A program made the position numbers and the translations under genes. Shown here one piece after another: positions 29,245-38,211 of a stretch of 64,000 bases of DNA (its first letter is position 1; the number at the start of each line of letters is the position of its first letter). Below the pieces are notes generated by a model, which did not search any database, was not told the DNA's origin, and saw only the letters and a list, made by a program, of their open reading frames with translations. The DNA lies in assembly GCF_028830055.1 (NCBI RefSeq), contig NZ_CP101655.1, positions 2,941,382 through 3,005,381 of the forward strand. Reading direction: 5' to 3'. Origin of the DNA: Pseudomonas serboccidentalis (GTDB taxonomy: Bacteria; Pseudomonadota; Gammaproteobacteria; Pseudomonadales; Pseudomonadaceae).

Positions 29245-29748
29245 ATGCAGTGGCTAAGAATGGCCTCGATTTTATTGCTGTGGGCCAGTGGCTGCCGTTT
29301 GGCCGTGGCATCTGACGCTGGCAACGGCTGGATGTTTGTCGATCTGCAACGTACCGGCTGGCCCGATACGCTTTCCAGTCAGGCCAGCATCGATACCGCG
29401 TCACGCGCCGAGGTGTTGATGTTCGCTAAAGCCTTGTTGGCGAGCGAAGCGCTGGATGAGAGCGGACTGCAACGGCGGCTGGGTGTGCCGCATGTGCAGC
29501 TCAAGTCGATCAGGCAGGTGCGTGACGGTCTGTGGGACCGCTTGCTGAGCACCTATCGCAATGCCAGTCAGGATTGTGACGGGCAACCGTTCTGTCCTCG
29601 CGTGCGCAGTGTCGCGGAGCTGCGTCAGTTGGCGGCAGCCTTCACCGGCGACATCAGTCCGGCCCATGCACAGTGGGCGAACAAGAGCCAGGGTGTGCAC
29701 GAGCAGGTGCTGAATGAGCAACTGCGGGTGGCGGTGCTGCGTCCGTAG
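29245..29748 (+). CDS. Hypothetical exported protein
   Basis: This 167-residue protein starts at the ATG at 29245, with AAGGG eight bases upstream. The N-terminus MQWLRMASILLLWASGCRLA is a signal peptide; WASGC could be a lipobox, but its -3 residue is atypical. The mature part is soluble and helical, with a Cys pair (QDCDGQPFCPRV) that could form a disulfide. I do not recognise the family. Confidence 0.65.
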   Translation: MQWLRMASILLLWASGCRLAVASDAGNGWMFVDLQRTGWPDTLSSQASIDTASRAEVLMFAKALLASEALDESGLQRRLGVPHVQLKSIRQVRDGLWDRLLSTYRNASQDCDGQPFCPRVRSVAELRQLAAAFTGDISPAHAQWANKSQGVHEQVLNEQLRVAVLRP

Positions 29749-29767
29749 CCCGCCGTTGCCGCAAGAC

Positions 29768-29905
29768 TTATGTGGTGGCCGCCTGATCTGCCGTGGCGCA
29801 CATTGCGAGGGGCGGAAGATCATCGGGCACTTGCATGCATCCGCCCAGCAACAGCGACGCGAGGGTAAGAGTGAGGAGTAGTTTCAGTCTGTTGGGCATG
29901 TTCAT
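29768..29905 (-). CDS. Very small lipoprotein (43-45 residues)
   Basis: A short frame encodes MNMPNRLKLLLTLTLASLLL followed by GGCMQVPDDLPP. The LLLGGC is a perfect lipobox, so the mature peptide would be about 23 residues attached to the membrane at Cys. AAGGA touches the first ATG (29905) but is ideally spaced (six bases) for the second ATG at 29899, so the latter is the likely start. It is convergent with the exported protein gene. Function unknown. Confidence 0.6.
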   Translation of the reverse strand: MNMPNRLKLLLTLTLASLLLGGCMQVPDDLPPLAMCATADQAATT

Positions 29906-30145
29906 TCCTTGAGTTGATCCACGGATGTCGGCCGTCCTGGCACGACGCTCGTTTCGTGGATGCGGCGCACGTTACCTTCGTTGCAGCCAGGCCTGCGAGA
30001 GGCAAATTGTTTCCTTTGTTTGATCCGGTGGCATCCACCCCCGGCGCTGTATCATCCCGTATCGAATTGACCCCGACCTTTTCTCGACGCGCTGCGATCG
30101 CCCGCTAGGCTGTTGGCATCACAGCGGTCAACGGAGTGACAGCGC

Positions 30146-32074
30146 ATGCACAACACCCTGGAACAGGTTTTCGGTTATCCACAGTTTCGACCCGGGCAGG
30201 AAGCCGCGATCAGCGCCGTACTGGCCGGGCGCTCGGCGGCGGCGATTTTCCCCACGGGTTCCGGCAAGTCGCTTTGCTACCAGGTGCCGGCACTGTTGCT
30301 GCCGCACCTGACCCTGGTGGTCTCGCCGCTGTTGGCGTTGATGCAGGATCAACTGGCGTTCCTCAAACGTCACGGCATCAATGCCGGCAGCATCGATTCG
30401 GCGCAAAGCCGCGATGATGCCAACGACGTGATGGCTCGTGCCTGTTCGGGTGAGTTGAAGATTCTGATGATCTCCGTGGAGCGTTTGAAGAACGAGCGTT
30501 TCCGCAACTTTTTGCAGCAGGTGCCGATCTCGCTGTTGGTGGTCGACGAGGCGCACTGCATCTCCGAATGGGGCCACAACTTTCGCCCTGACTACTTGAA
30601 ACTGCCGGACTACCAGCGCCAGTTCAACATCCCGCAAACCCTGCTGCTGACAGCCACGGCGACACCGAAAGTGATTGCCGACATGCAGGCCAAATTCGCC
30701 ATCGCCGAAGCGGATGTGGTGACCACCGGGTTCTACCGGCCCAACCTCAATCTGCTGGTCGAACCGGTGCGGGGTCAGGACAAGCGCCGGCGGCTGGTAG
30801 AGTGGATGAGCGCGCGTGCGGGGCAGCCGAGCATCGTCTACGTGACGCTGCAGAAAACCGCCGAACACATCGCCGAGCATCTGGGGCGCAACGGGATTCA
30901 GGCCGAGGCCTATCACGCCGGGTTGCCCAATGATCAGCGTGAGGCGATCCAGAAGCGCTTCATGGCCGGACAGTCCAATTGCATCGTCGCGACCATTGCG
31001 TTCGGCATGGGTATCGACAAGAGCGACATCCGCAACGTGGTGCATTTCGACCTGCCCAAATCCATCGAAAACTACAGTCAGGAAATCGGTCGCGCCGGAC
31101 GTGACGGGCAGCCCTCGGACTGTCTGGTGCTGGCCAATCGTGACAGCCTCAACGTGCTGGAAAACTTTGTCTACGGTGATACCCCGGAGCGCGAGGGGAT
31201 TCGTTGTGTACTGGAGGAAATGCAGGCTGCTGCGGCCGAAGGGCAGTGGGAGTTTCTGCTTGGGCCGCTGGCCGATCAGAGCAACATTCGCTCGCTGCCG
31301 CTCAAAACGCTGCTGGTGCAACTGGAGTTGCGTGGCTTGATCGCGCCGCGCTATGCGTATTACGCCGAGTACCGTTTCAAATACCTGCTGGAACCGGAAG
31401 TGCTGCTTGAGCGTTTCGCAGGTGAGCGCAGGGATTTTGTCGCCGCCATCATCCAGACTTCCAGCCGTGCACGCACCTGGGCCACGGTGGATTTCGAAGC
31501 GATGTACACGCAGTACTCGGCTGAGCGCAATCGGGTGGTGACGGCGCTGGACTACTTCCAGGAGAAAGGCTGGGTCGAGCTTGAGAGCAAGCAGATGACC
31601 GAGGTCTACAACGTGCTGCACAGCGATTTCGACAGCGTTGTTTTGAGCGCCGAGTTGCACGGTTATTTCACCCGGCATGAGCAGGCTGAAATCGCCCGGA
31701 TTCACGCGATGCTCGAGCTGTTCGCCACCGAGCGCTGCCTGGGTTATCGCCTGGCCGAATACTTCGGTGACCACAACGCGCCCGAGCGCTGCGGGCACTG
31801 TTCGGTGTGTCACGGGGATATAGCGCGCCTGCCGCCACCGCCGGAACTGCCGGCGCTTGTGGATAAGAGTTTCGCGGCGCTGTGCGGTGATTTTATCCAC
31901 AGGCACGAGCAGCACACCGGCAGTGTGCCAACGGCGGAGCGCCTGACGCGGTTTCTGTGCGGGATCAGTGTGCCGCTGTTCACCAAGCTCAAGGCGCGGG
32001 CGATTTCCGGGTATGCGGCGTTGGAGGAGTATCCGTACGCGGAAGTTCGCAGCTGGGTTCACGAACACCTTTGA
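30146..32074 (+). CDS. recQ: ATP-dependent DNA helicase RecQ
   Basis: This 642-residue 3'-5' helicase acts in recombination and fork repair. Motif I TGSGKS is at residues 37-42 and motif II DEAH at 134-137. Other helicase blocks are QKTAEHIAEHL and QEIGRAGRDGQPSD. A zinc-binding RQC region (CLGY...CGHCSVC) is near residue 540-555, and the C-terminus is short for an HRDC domain. GGAG precedes the ATG. Confidence 0.92.
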   Translation: MHNTLEQVFGYPQFRPGQEAAISAVLAGRSAAAIFPTGSGKSLCYQVPALLLPHLTLVVSPLLALMQDQLAFLKRHGINAGSIDSAQSRDDANDVMARACSGELKILMISVERLKNERFRNFLQQVPISLLVVDEAHCISEWGHNFRPDYLKLPDYQRQFNIPQTLLLTATATPKVIADMQAKFAIAEADVVTTGFYRPNLNLLVEPVRGQDKRRRLVEWMSARAGQPSIVYVTLQKTAEHIAEHLGRNGIQAEAYHAGLPNDQREAIQKRFMAGQSNCIVATIAFGMGIDKSDIRNVVHFDLPKSIENYSQEIGRAGRDGQPSDCLVLANRDSLNVLENFVYGDTPEREGIRCVLEEMQAAAAEGQWEFLLGPLADQSNIRSLPLKTLLVQLELRGLIAPRYAYYAEYRFKYLLEPEVLLERFAGERRDFVAAIIQTSSRARTWATVDFEAMYTQYSAERNRVVTALDYFQEKGWVELESKQMTEVYNVLHSDFDSVVLSAELHGYFTRHEQAEIARIHAMLELFATERCLGYRLAEYFGDHNAPERCGHCSVCHGDIARLPPPPELPALVDKSFAALCGDFIHRHEQHTGSVPTAERLTRFLCGISVPLFTKLKARAISGYAALEEYPYAEVRSWVHEHL

Positions 32075-32080
32075 TCTGTC

Positions 32081-32166
32081 TGCAGGAGCTGCCGAAGGCT
32101 GCGATCTCTTGATCTTGCCATCGAAAATCAAGATCAAAAGATCGCAGCCTTCGGCAGCTCCTACAG
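32081..32166. repeat. REPIN (GATCGCAGCCT family)
   Basis: Inverted copies of the unit CAGGAGCTGCCGAAGGCTGC are present, each followed by GATC-rich sequence. It lies just past the recQ stop. Confidence 0.88.
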
Positions 32167-32294
32167 TGTGTGGCTTCGGTGCGATGGGGGTTTATCCATC
32201 CGCTGAATGTCGCTCATCACGGTAATAAACTTCAAAAATATCCGGTGCCTGACTATGGTGAAGGCTGTCTTCGGATCGCCAACAAGAGAACAAC

Positions 32295-33521
32295 ATGAGC
32301 CAGACATCCTTCGATATTCAGCAAGCTGCCGTGATCGGTGCGGGCACCATGGGCCGCGGCATTGTCATGTGCCTGGCCAATGCCGGCATCGCTGTGCAGT
32401 GGGTCGATAACAATCCACAGATGCTTGAGCAGGCACTGGGTACGGTGGCGGACACTTATGCACACAACGTGCGCCAGGGCCGGATCGATCAGGTCGAAGC
32501 GGATGCACGTATTGCCCGGATCAGCGCGGCGGCGGATTACCCGGCGATCCGCAATGTCGATCTGGTGATCGAGGCGGTGTACGAAAACCTTGAGCTCAAA
32601 CAGAGGATCTTTCGCGAACTGGATGGCCTGCTCAAACCCGAGGCACTATTGGCGAGCAATACATCGGCACTGGATATCGATGCGATTGCCGCTGCGACAC
32701 GGCGTCCGTCGCAAGTGCTCGGTCTGCATTTCTTCAGCCCTGCGCACATCATGAAACTGCTGGAAATCATTCGGGGGGCGCAGACTTCGCCGGCGGTATT
32801 GGAAGCCGCACTGAGACTTGGCAAACGCATGGGCAAGGTCAGTGTGGTGTCGGGTAACTGCCACGGTTTTATCGGCAATCGCATGCTGCATCCGTATGTG
32901 CTGGAGGCACGCAAGATGCTGCTCGAAGGCGCTTATCCACAGCAGGTGGACGCGGCGCTGCAAGGGTTCGGCTTCGCCATGGGGCCTTTCCGCATGTATG
33001 ACGTCGTCGGTATCGATCTGGAATGGCGCGCTCGCGAGTTGGCCGGCAAGGGCCAGGATGCGCCGGAGGTGCAGGTGGACAACCGTTTGTGCGAGATGGG
33101 CCGTTTCGGCCAGAAGTCCGGTAACGGTTATTACCACTATGAGCCGGGCAGTCGACAGGCCGAGCATGATCCCGAGGTCGATGCGCTGGTGCTGCGGGTC
33201 AGCGAAGGGCTGGGTTTCCAGCGTCGCGAGATCGGCGCTGAAGAGATTCTGGAGCGCTGCCTGCTGGCGCTGGTCAACGAGGGTGCAAAGATTCTCCAGG
33301 AAGGCATTGCCGGGTCGGCCCATGACATTGATCTGGTGTACCTGAACGGCTACGGTTTCCCGGCCGACAAGGGCGGGCCTATGGCCTGGGCGGATCAGCA
33401 AGGGCTGGCGGACATTCATCAGCGCTTGCTGGCGCTGCAGACGCGTCAGGGCGATCAGTGGCAGCCGGCGCGGTTGATTGGCGAGTTGGCGGCGCAGGGC
33501 AAGGGGTTTGCCGAGTGCTGA
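32295..33521 (+). CDS. 3-hydroxyacyl-CoA dehydrogenase
   Basis: This 408-residue NAD-dependent enzyme oxidises 3-hydroxyacyl-CoA to 3-ketoacyl-CoA. The Rossmann motif VIGAGTMGRGIVMCLANAGI is at residues 13-32. Family blocks SNTSALDIDAIAAATRRP, GLHFFSPAHIMKLLEI and VVSGNCHGFIGNRML are visible. It carries two C-terminal helical domains, as in the dehydrogenase half of FadB, but no enoyl-CoA hydratase part. A thioesterase gene follows on the same strand. Confidence 0.9.
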   Translation: MSQTSFDIQQAAVIGAGTMGRGIVMCLANAGIAVQWVDNNPQMLEQALGTVADTYAHNVRQGRIDQVEADARIARISAAADYPAIRNVDLVIEAVYENLELKQRIFRELDGLLKPEALLASNTSALDIDAIAAATRRPSQVLGLHFFSPAHIMKLLEIIRGAQTSPAVLEAALRLGKRMGKVSVVSGNCHGFIGNRMLHPYVLEARKMLLEGAYPQQVDAALQGFGFAMGPFRMYDVVGIDLEWRARELAGKGQDAPEVQVDNRLCEMGRFGQKSGNGYYHYEPGSRQAEHDPEVDALVLRVSEGLGFQRREIGAEEILERCLLALVNEGAKILQEGIAGSAHDIDLVYLNGYGFPADKGGPMAWADQQGLADIHQRLLALQTRQGDQWQPARLIGELAAQGKGFAEC

Positions 33522-33611
33522 GTGGGGATGTATTGCGCTGGAGCCTGCTCGCGATGGGGCCACCACGGTTTTGGCTTTAGACTGCTCACAACACTCAATG
33601 GATCAATGCTG

Positions 33612-34043
33612 ATGTCCAACCCGATGCCACAACGCACCGACTACCCGCACTTCCAGCCCATCACCACACGCTGGCACGATAACGATGCCTACGGGCATGT
33701 GAATAACGTCACTTACTACAGCTTCTTCGACACGGCGGTGAACACCTACCTGATCCAGGTTGGCGGGCTGGATATTCATGACGGCGAGGTGGTGGGGTTT
33801 GTGGTCAGTTCGGCCTGTGACTACTTTGCCTCGATCGCTTTTCCGGACCTGATCGAGATCGGTCTGCGGGTCGGCAAGCTGGGCAACAGTTCGGTGCAGT
33901 ACGAACTGGCGGTGTTCAAGGTCGGTGAAAGCGAGGCGTGTGCAGCAGGGCGTTTCGTTCACGTATTCGTGGATCGGAGCACCAATCAACCGGTACCGAT
34001 TCCAGGCCGGTTGCGTGAAGCATTGGAGCGTCTGGTGGTTTGA
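33612..34043 (+). CDS. 4-hydroxybenzoyl-CoA-type thioesterase
   Basis: This hotdog thioesterase of about 143 residues carries the family active-site block RWHDNDAYGHVNNVTYYSFF (catalytic Asp after RWHDN). ATGs at 33606 and 33612 are both possible; GGA is better spaced for 33612. It lies 90 bases after the dehydrogenase and probably shares its transcript. Substrate unknown. Confidence 0.85.
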   Translation: MSNPMPQRTDYPHFQPITTRWHDNDAYGHVNNVTYYSFFDTAVNTYLIQVGGLDIHDGEVVGFVVSSACDYFASIAFPDLIEIGLRVGKLGNSSVQYELAVFKVGESEACAAGRFVHVFVDRSTNQPVPIPGRLREALERLVV

Positions 34044-34050
34044 ATCAGGG

Positions 34051-34086
34051 CAAAAAAAATCGCAGCCCTTGGGCTGCGATTTTTGC
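34051..34086 (+). terminator. Rho-independent terminator
   Basis: AAAAAATCGCAGCCC and GGGCTGCGATTTTT pair around TT, right after the thioesterase stop. A- and T-runs on both sides make it usable from both strands, so it can also serve the convergent glycine-zipper gene. Confidence 0.88.
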
Positions 34087-34107
34087 TTTCCCGCTTAACG
34101 CAACGCG

Positions 34108-34590
34108 TTAGTCGCGATAGTAGCGGTGATGCTTGCGGTGGCCGTAAGCGTGACCACGACCAGGGTGGCCATCGCGGTAGTAGCGACGGTCACGGTCATA
34201 ACCGCGATCGTAATGACGACCATCGTCATTGCTCTGGTTGCCCATGTAGTTGCCCAGCGCGCCACCGGCGCCGCCACCTGCTGCGGCGCCGATCAGGCTG
34301 CCGGTGGTGCCGCCCATGCTGCGGCCAACCACGTTACCGCCGGCTGCGCCCAGTGCACCGCCAATGGCTGCTTCGCCACGGCTGTGTTTGTTGGCACCCA
34401 CCGCGCTACCACCCGCGCCGCCCAGGGCCGCGCCAATGGTTGAACCTGTGCTGCCGCCTAAAGACTGACCGACGACCGAGCCAAGAACCCCGCCCAATGC
34501 GCCGCCCACGCCTGCTTCGGCGGTGCCTCCGGCAGAAGCGAAGCCACTGACCAGGCCAAGGGACAACAAGAGAATCGAGGAGAACTTCAT
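34108..34590 (-). CDS. Glycine-zipper envelope protein
   Basis: This 160-residue protein has a signal peptide (MKFSSILLLSLGLVSGFASA) and then about 90 residues of GxxxG glycine-zipper repeats (GALGGVLGSVVGQSLGGSTG). It ends with a His/Arg/Tyr-rich hydrophilic tail (RDRRYYRDGHPGRGHAYGHR). Glycine-zipper segments usually insert in or associate with the outer membrane. GAGG precedes the ATG. Function unknown. Confidence 0.8.
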   Translation of the reverse strand: MKFSSILLLSLGLVSGFASAGGTAEAGVGGALGGVLGSVVGQSLGGSTGSTIGAALGGAGGSAVGANKHSRGEAAIGGALGAAGGNVVGRSMGGTTGSLIGAAAGGGAGGALGNYMGNQSNDDGRHYDRGYDRDRRYYRDGHPGRGHAYGHRKHHRYYRD

Positions 34591-34672
34591 AGAGGAGCCT
34601 CAAAGGGATGACGGCGCGATCCTGAGGCTGTGTAACAAGGCTGACAATCAAAATCCGACGAATAACACGACT

Positions 34673-34682
34673 TGTATACAAT
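34673..34682. promoter_or_regulatory. GntR/FadR-type operator-like palindrome
   Basis: TTGTATACAA is a perfect palindrome matching the general yGT-(N)-ACr pattern of FadR-subfamily GntR regulators. No regulator gene is nearby, and the first plus-strand signal downstream is a terminator. Confidence 0.4.
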
Positions 34683-34747
34683 TATGCAAGTTGCTGTTTT
34701 GTATGTGGAACTTAAGCGATTTTCGTCGGTCTTTAGCTACTTCGGAC

Positions 34748-34779
34748 AGGCCGCTTTTGTGAAAAAGCGGCCTTTTTTG
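34748..34779 (+). terminator. Orphan rho-independent terminator
   Basis: AGGCCGCTTTTT-type arms (AGGCCGCTTTT / AAAAGCGGCCT) around TGTGA are followed by six T. No annotated plus-strand gene ends before it. Confidence 0.75.
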
Positions 34780-34829
34780 TGGGCATTTGAAAGGTGCACA
34801 GTACAAAGAATGGCTTGAATCGGCTACCG

Positions 34830-34915
34830 CTATCGCGAGCAGGCTCACTCCTACAGTGACCGAGTTCCTACAGATAGAACACATTCAACTGTAGGAGTGA
34901 GCCTGCTCGCGATAG
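34830..34915. repeat. REPIN (GTGAGCCTGCTCGCG family)
   Basis: Inverted copies of GCTATCGCGAGCAGGCTCAC and its complement are separated by about 35 bases, next to the 3' end of the molybdoenzyme gene. Confidence 0.88.
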
Positions 34916-34934
34916 CAATGGGGCTGACCCCGCA

Positions 34935-37283
34935 TTAAGCAGATTTAGCCATGATCAACCCGGTCTCACTCGCCGCTTCCAGCCGGATCGCAATGAATTT
35001 CGACGTCGGTGTATGGCTGCCATCCCCAGTGCTTTCCAGCGGCACCAGCGGATTCACTTCAGGGTAATACGCAGCCGCTTGCCCGGCCGGAATATCAAAC
35101 GCCAGCAAGGTAAAGCCTTTCACCCGACGCTCACGGCCATCGTCCCACAGCGACACAATGTCGGCCTTTTGTCCCGGACGGAAGCCCAGGCGAATGATGT
35201 CGGCCTCGTTGGCGAACAGCACGTCGCGCTGGCCTTTGACCCCGCGATAGCGGTCGTCGAGGCCATAGATCGTGGTGTTGTACTGATCGTGGGAACGCAT
35301 CGATTGCAGGATCAGATCCGGTAGTTGCCCGGTGGCGCGGGTGCGTTCGTGCACCAGATCCTTGGGCAGCCGGTTGGCGCGGAAATTGGCCCGGCCCGAC
35401 GGGGTGTTCCATTTGCGCGCGCCGGCCGCGTTGCCGAGGTAGAACCCGCCCGGGTTCTTGACCTTCTCGTTGAAGTCCTTGAAGCCGGGAATGGTGTCGG
35501 CGATCAAGTCGCGGATGCGCCGGTAGTCGGCTACCAGCCAGTTCCAGTCCACCGGTTTGCTACCCAGCGTGGCGGCGGCGATGCCGGCGATGATCGCCGG
35601 TTCCGAGCGCATCTGGTTCGACAGCGGCTGCAACTGACCGTTGGAGGCGTGGACCATGCTGAACGAGTCTTCCACGGTGACCGCTTGCGGGCCTTCGGTC
35701 TGGATGTCGATGTCGGTACGGCCCAGGCACGGCAGGATCAACGCGTCTTTACCGTGGGCCAGATGGCTGCGGTTGAGCTTGGTGCTGATCTGCACGGTGA
35801 GGTCGCAATTGCTCAGCGCCGCGAAGGTGCGCGGGCTGTCCGGTGTGGCCTGGGCGAAGTTACCGCCAAGACCGATGAAGACCTTGGCGCGGCCCTCGGC
35901 CATGGCGTGAATCGCTTCGACCACGTTGTGCCCGTTTTCACGCGGCACCTTGAACTGGAAACGTCGTTCGAGGGAATCGAGGAACGCCACCGGTGGACGC
36001 TCGTTGATGCCCATGGTGCGGTCGCCCTGCACGTTACTGTGGCCGCGCACCGGGCATAGACCGGCGCCGGGTTTGCCGACGTTGCCGCGCAGCAGCATCA
36101 GGTTGGCGATTTCCTGGATGGTCGGCACCGAGTGGCGATGCTGGGTGATGCCCATCGCCCAGCACATGATCACGTTCTTGCCTTTGGCGTACATGCGCGC
36201 GGCTTGTTCGATCTCGACCAGGGTCAGGCCGGATTGCGCGACGATCTGCTCCCACGGCGTGTCATCGACCACGCCCAGATACTCCAGCACATTGGTGCTG
36301 TGGGCATTGAGGAAGTCGTGATCGAACACCGCCGGGGCGCCAGCCTTCTGCGCATCGCGCTCCCACTGCAGGAGGAACTTGGCCATGCCGCGCAGCACCG
36401 CCATGTCGCCGCCCAGTGCCGGACGGAAGTACGCGGTGTTGGTCGGTTTGTCGCCGTTGGTGAGCATTTCCAGCGGATGCTGCGGGTGCTGGAAGCGTTC
36501 CAGGCCGCGCTCTTTCAGCGGGTTGATGCACACCACTTGTGCTCCGCGTTTCACCGCCTCACGCAACGGTTCGAGCATCCGTGGGTGGTTGGTGCCGGGG
36601 TTCTGACCCCAGACAAAAATCGCGTCGGCGTGTTCGAAGTCGTCGAAAGTCACGGTGCCTTTGCCGACGCCAACGCTCTGCGCCAGGGCCACACCGCTGG
36701 CCTCGTGGCACATGTTCGAGCAGTCGGGGAAGTTGTTGGTGCCGTAGGCGCGCACGAACAGTTGATACAGGTACGCCGCTTCGTTGCTGGCCCGGCCCGA
36801 AGTGTAGAACTCGGCTTGATCCGGACTCGACAGTGCTTGCAGGTGCTTGCCGATCAGGGCGAACGCGTCGTCCCAGGCGATGGGTTTGTAGCGGTCGGTC
36901 TGGGCGTCGTAGACCATTGGCTCGGTCAGGCGACCCTGGTATTCAAGCCAGTAGTCGCTCTGCTCCAGCAGCGAGGTCACGCTGTGTTTGGCGAAGAACT
37001 TGCCGTCCACCCGGCGCTTGGTTGCTTCCCAGTTCACCGCTTTGGCGCCGTTCTCGCAGAATTTGACCATGCCGCTTTCCGGCGAGTCGCCCCAGGCGCA
37101 ACCCGGGCAGTCGAAGCCGCCGTTCTGGTTGGTCTTGAGCATCATGCGCAGGTTTTTCAGCGCGTTGTCGCTGGTCAACCAGGCCTGGGCCACGCTGATC
37201 AGCGCACCCCAGCCGCCGGCTGCACCTTTGTAAGGTTTGTAGCGCGGGACAGGTTTCTGGTCGGCTTGATGATGTTGGCTCAC
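34935..37283 (-). CDS. FdhF/YdeP-family molybdopterin oxidoreductase
   Basis: This 782-residue enzyme of the molybdopterin-guanine-dinucleotide family is most like E. coli YdeP, a formate-dehydrogenase-like protein tied to acid resistance. An N-terminal Cys cluster (FDCPGCAWGDSP...VKFC), cofactor blocks (VWGQNPGTNHPRMLEPLREA, LMLLRGNVGKPGAGLCPVRG) and a C-terminal barrel (SMRSHDQYNTTIYGLDDRYR) are visible. I choose the GTG at 37283, overlapping the fdhD TGA by four bases, with GGAG eight bases upstream. No signal peptide, so probably cytoplasmic. Substrate unproven. Confidence 0.85.
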   Translation of the reverse strand: MSQHHQADQKPVPRYKPYKGAAGGWGALISVAQAWLTSDNALKNLRMMLKTNQNGGFDCPGCAWGDSPESGMVKFCENGAKAVNWEATKRRVDGKFFAKHSVTSLLEQSDYWLEYQGRLTEPMVYDAQTDRYKPIAWDDAFALIGKHLQALSSPDQAEFYTSGRASNEAAYLYQLFVRAYGTNNFPDCSNMCHEASGVALAQSVGVGKGTVTFDDFEHADAIFVWGQNPGTNHPRMLEPLREAVKRGAQVVCINPLKERGLERFQHPQHPLEMLTNGDKPTNTAYFRPALGGDMAVLRGMAKFLLQWERDAQKAGAPAVFDHDFLNAHSTNVLEYLGVVDDTPWEQIVAQSGLTLVEIEQAARMYAKGKNVIMCWAMGITQHRHSVPTIQEIANLMLLRGNVGKPGAGLCPVRGHSNVQGDRTMGINERPPVAFLDSLERRFQFKVPRENGHNVVEAIHAMAEGRAKVFIGLGGNFAQATPDSPRTFAALSNCDLTVQISTKLNRSHLAHGKDALILPCLGRTDIDIQTEGPQAVTVEDSFSMVHASNGQLQPLSNQMRSEPAIIAGIAAATLGSKPVDWNWLVADYRRIRDLIADTIPGFKDFNEKVKNPGGFYLGNAAGARKWNTPSGRANFRANRLPKDLVHERTRATGQLPDLILQSMRSHDQYNTTIYGLDDRYRGVKGQRDVLFANEADIIRLGFRPGQKADIVSLWDDGRERRVKGFTLLAFDIPAGQAAAYYPEVNPLVPLESTGDGSHTPTSKFIAIRLEAASETGLIMAKSA

Positions 37284-38119
37284 GCTTGATTCTCCATCGC
37301 TGGGCTGTAGACCCGCGGCGCATTCTTCTGCGGCAGGTGGATGAGATTGAGGTTGTGGCGCCGGGCCCATTGCACGGCAAGGCCCGTCGGCGCGGACAGG
37401 CTGACCAGGGTCTGGATGCCGGCGCGCAACACTTTCTGGATCAATTCGAGGCTGCAACGGCTGGTGACGATCGCCAGGCCGCCGTCTGTGGATATCTTCT
37501 GGCGGATCAGGCCGCCAATCAGTTTGTCGAGAGCGTTGTGCCGGCCAATGTCTTCGCGGCCCAGCAGCAATTCACCGCTGGCGTCCATGAACACCGCTGC
37601 GTGTACCGCGCCGCAGTGTTGGCCGAGTGGCTGGAACGCGCCGATGCGCTGGCGCAGGCCGTCGAGCCATGCAGCGGGCGGCAGAGGTGCGCCGGGCAAC
37701 ACGTTGAGGTCGGGCAGCGCCTGTTCCACCGCTTCGACGCCGCACAACCCGCACCCGCTGGTGCCGGCCAGCTGCCGACGTTGTTGCTTGAGGTTCCAGA
37801 AGGCGCGGTTGGCAATGGTCACTTGCGCGTATTGCGCCGAGCCTGCGCCGGTCAGTTGCAGGTCATAGATGTCGCTGGCGTCCTCGATGATGCCGCTGCC
37901 GAGGCTGAAGCCGACGATGAAGTCTTCCAGGTCCGTCGGGGTCACCAGCATCACGGCCTGGCTGATGCCGTTGTAGGCAATCGCCAACGCGACTTCCTCG
38001 GCGAGCGCGGTGCTGGCCGATTCCACAAGGGGCAGATCGCTGTAACTGTAGGTCTGGCTGGCGGCGGGCGCGGGCGTTTCGAGTGCAGGCGCCGCGCAGG
38101 CTGGGCGCTTGGCGTTCAT
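37280..38119 (-). CDS. fdhD: Formate dehydrogenase sulfurtransferase FdhD
   Basis: This 279-residue protein transfers sulfur to the molybdenum cofactor of formate-dehydrogenase-like enzymes. The essential Cys pair is C123 and C126 (TSGCGLCGVEAV). It overlaps the molybdoenzyme gene by four bases, which ties the two functionally. Confidence 0.92.
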   Translation of the reverse strand: MNAKRPACAAPALETPAPAASQTYSYSDLPLVESASTALAEEVALAIAYNGISQAVMLVTPTDLEDFIVGFSLGSGIIEDASDIYDLQLTGAGSAQYAQVTIANRAFWNLKQQRRQLAGTSGCGLCGVEAVEQALPDLNVLPGAPLPPAAWLDGLRQRIGAFQPLGQHCGAVHAAVFMDASGELLLGREDIGRHNALDKLIGGLIRQKISTDGGLAIVTSRCSLELIQKVLRAGIQTLVSLSAPTGLAVQWARRHNLNLIHLPQKNAPRVYSPAMENQA

Positions 38120-38189
38120 GGCATCACCGACGGATTGATCAACGTTAAGACTAGGCGCGGCAACTTGTCGCGTCTAATCGCTACTGTCG

Positions 38190-38203
38190 ATCTATTGATA
38201 GAT
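38190..38203. promoter_or_regulatory. Palindrome before fdhD
   Basis: ATCTATTGATAGAT is a 14-bp perfect inverted repeat (ATCTAT-TG-ATAGAT), 70 bases before the fdhD start and just past the LysR-family stop. It would fit a LysR-type site controlling fdhD. Confidence 0.4.
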
Positions 38204-38211
38204 ACCGTCGA

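Larger units (their letters stand above)
34591..34934. other. Orphan regulatory region without a gene
   Basis: This 344-base gap lies between two minus-strand genes. It holds the GntR-like palindrome at 34673, a plus-strand terminator at 34748 and a REPIN at 34830. I find no coding frame, only signals with nothing between them, as if a gene was lost or a short RNA is made. Confidence 0.5.

Noticed and set aside
25616..29905. Prophage or genomic island with integrase
   Set aside because: No integrase, transposase or phage structural gene is present; only scattered accessory genes.
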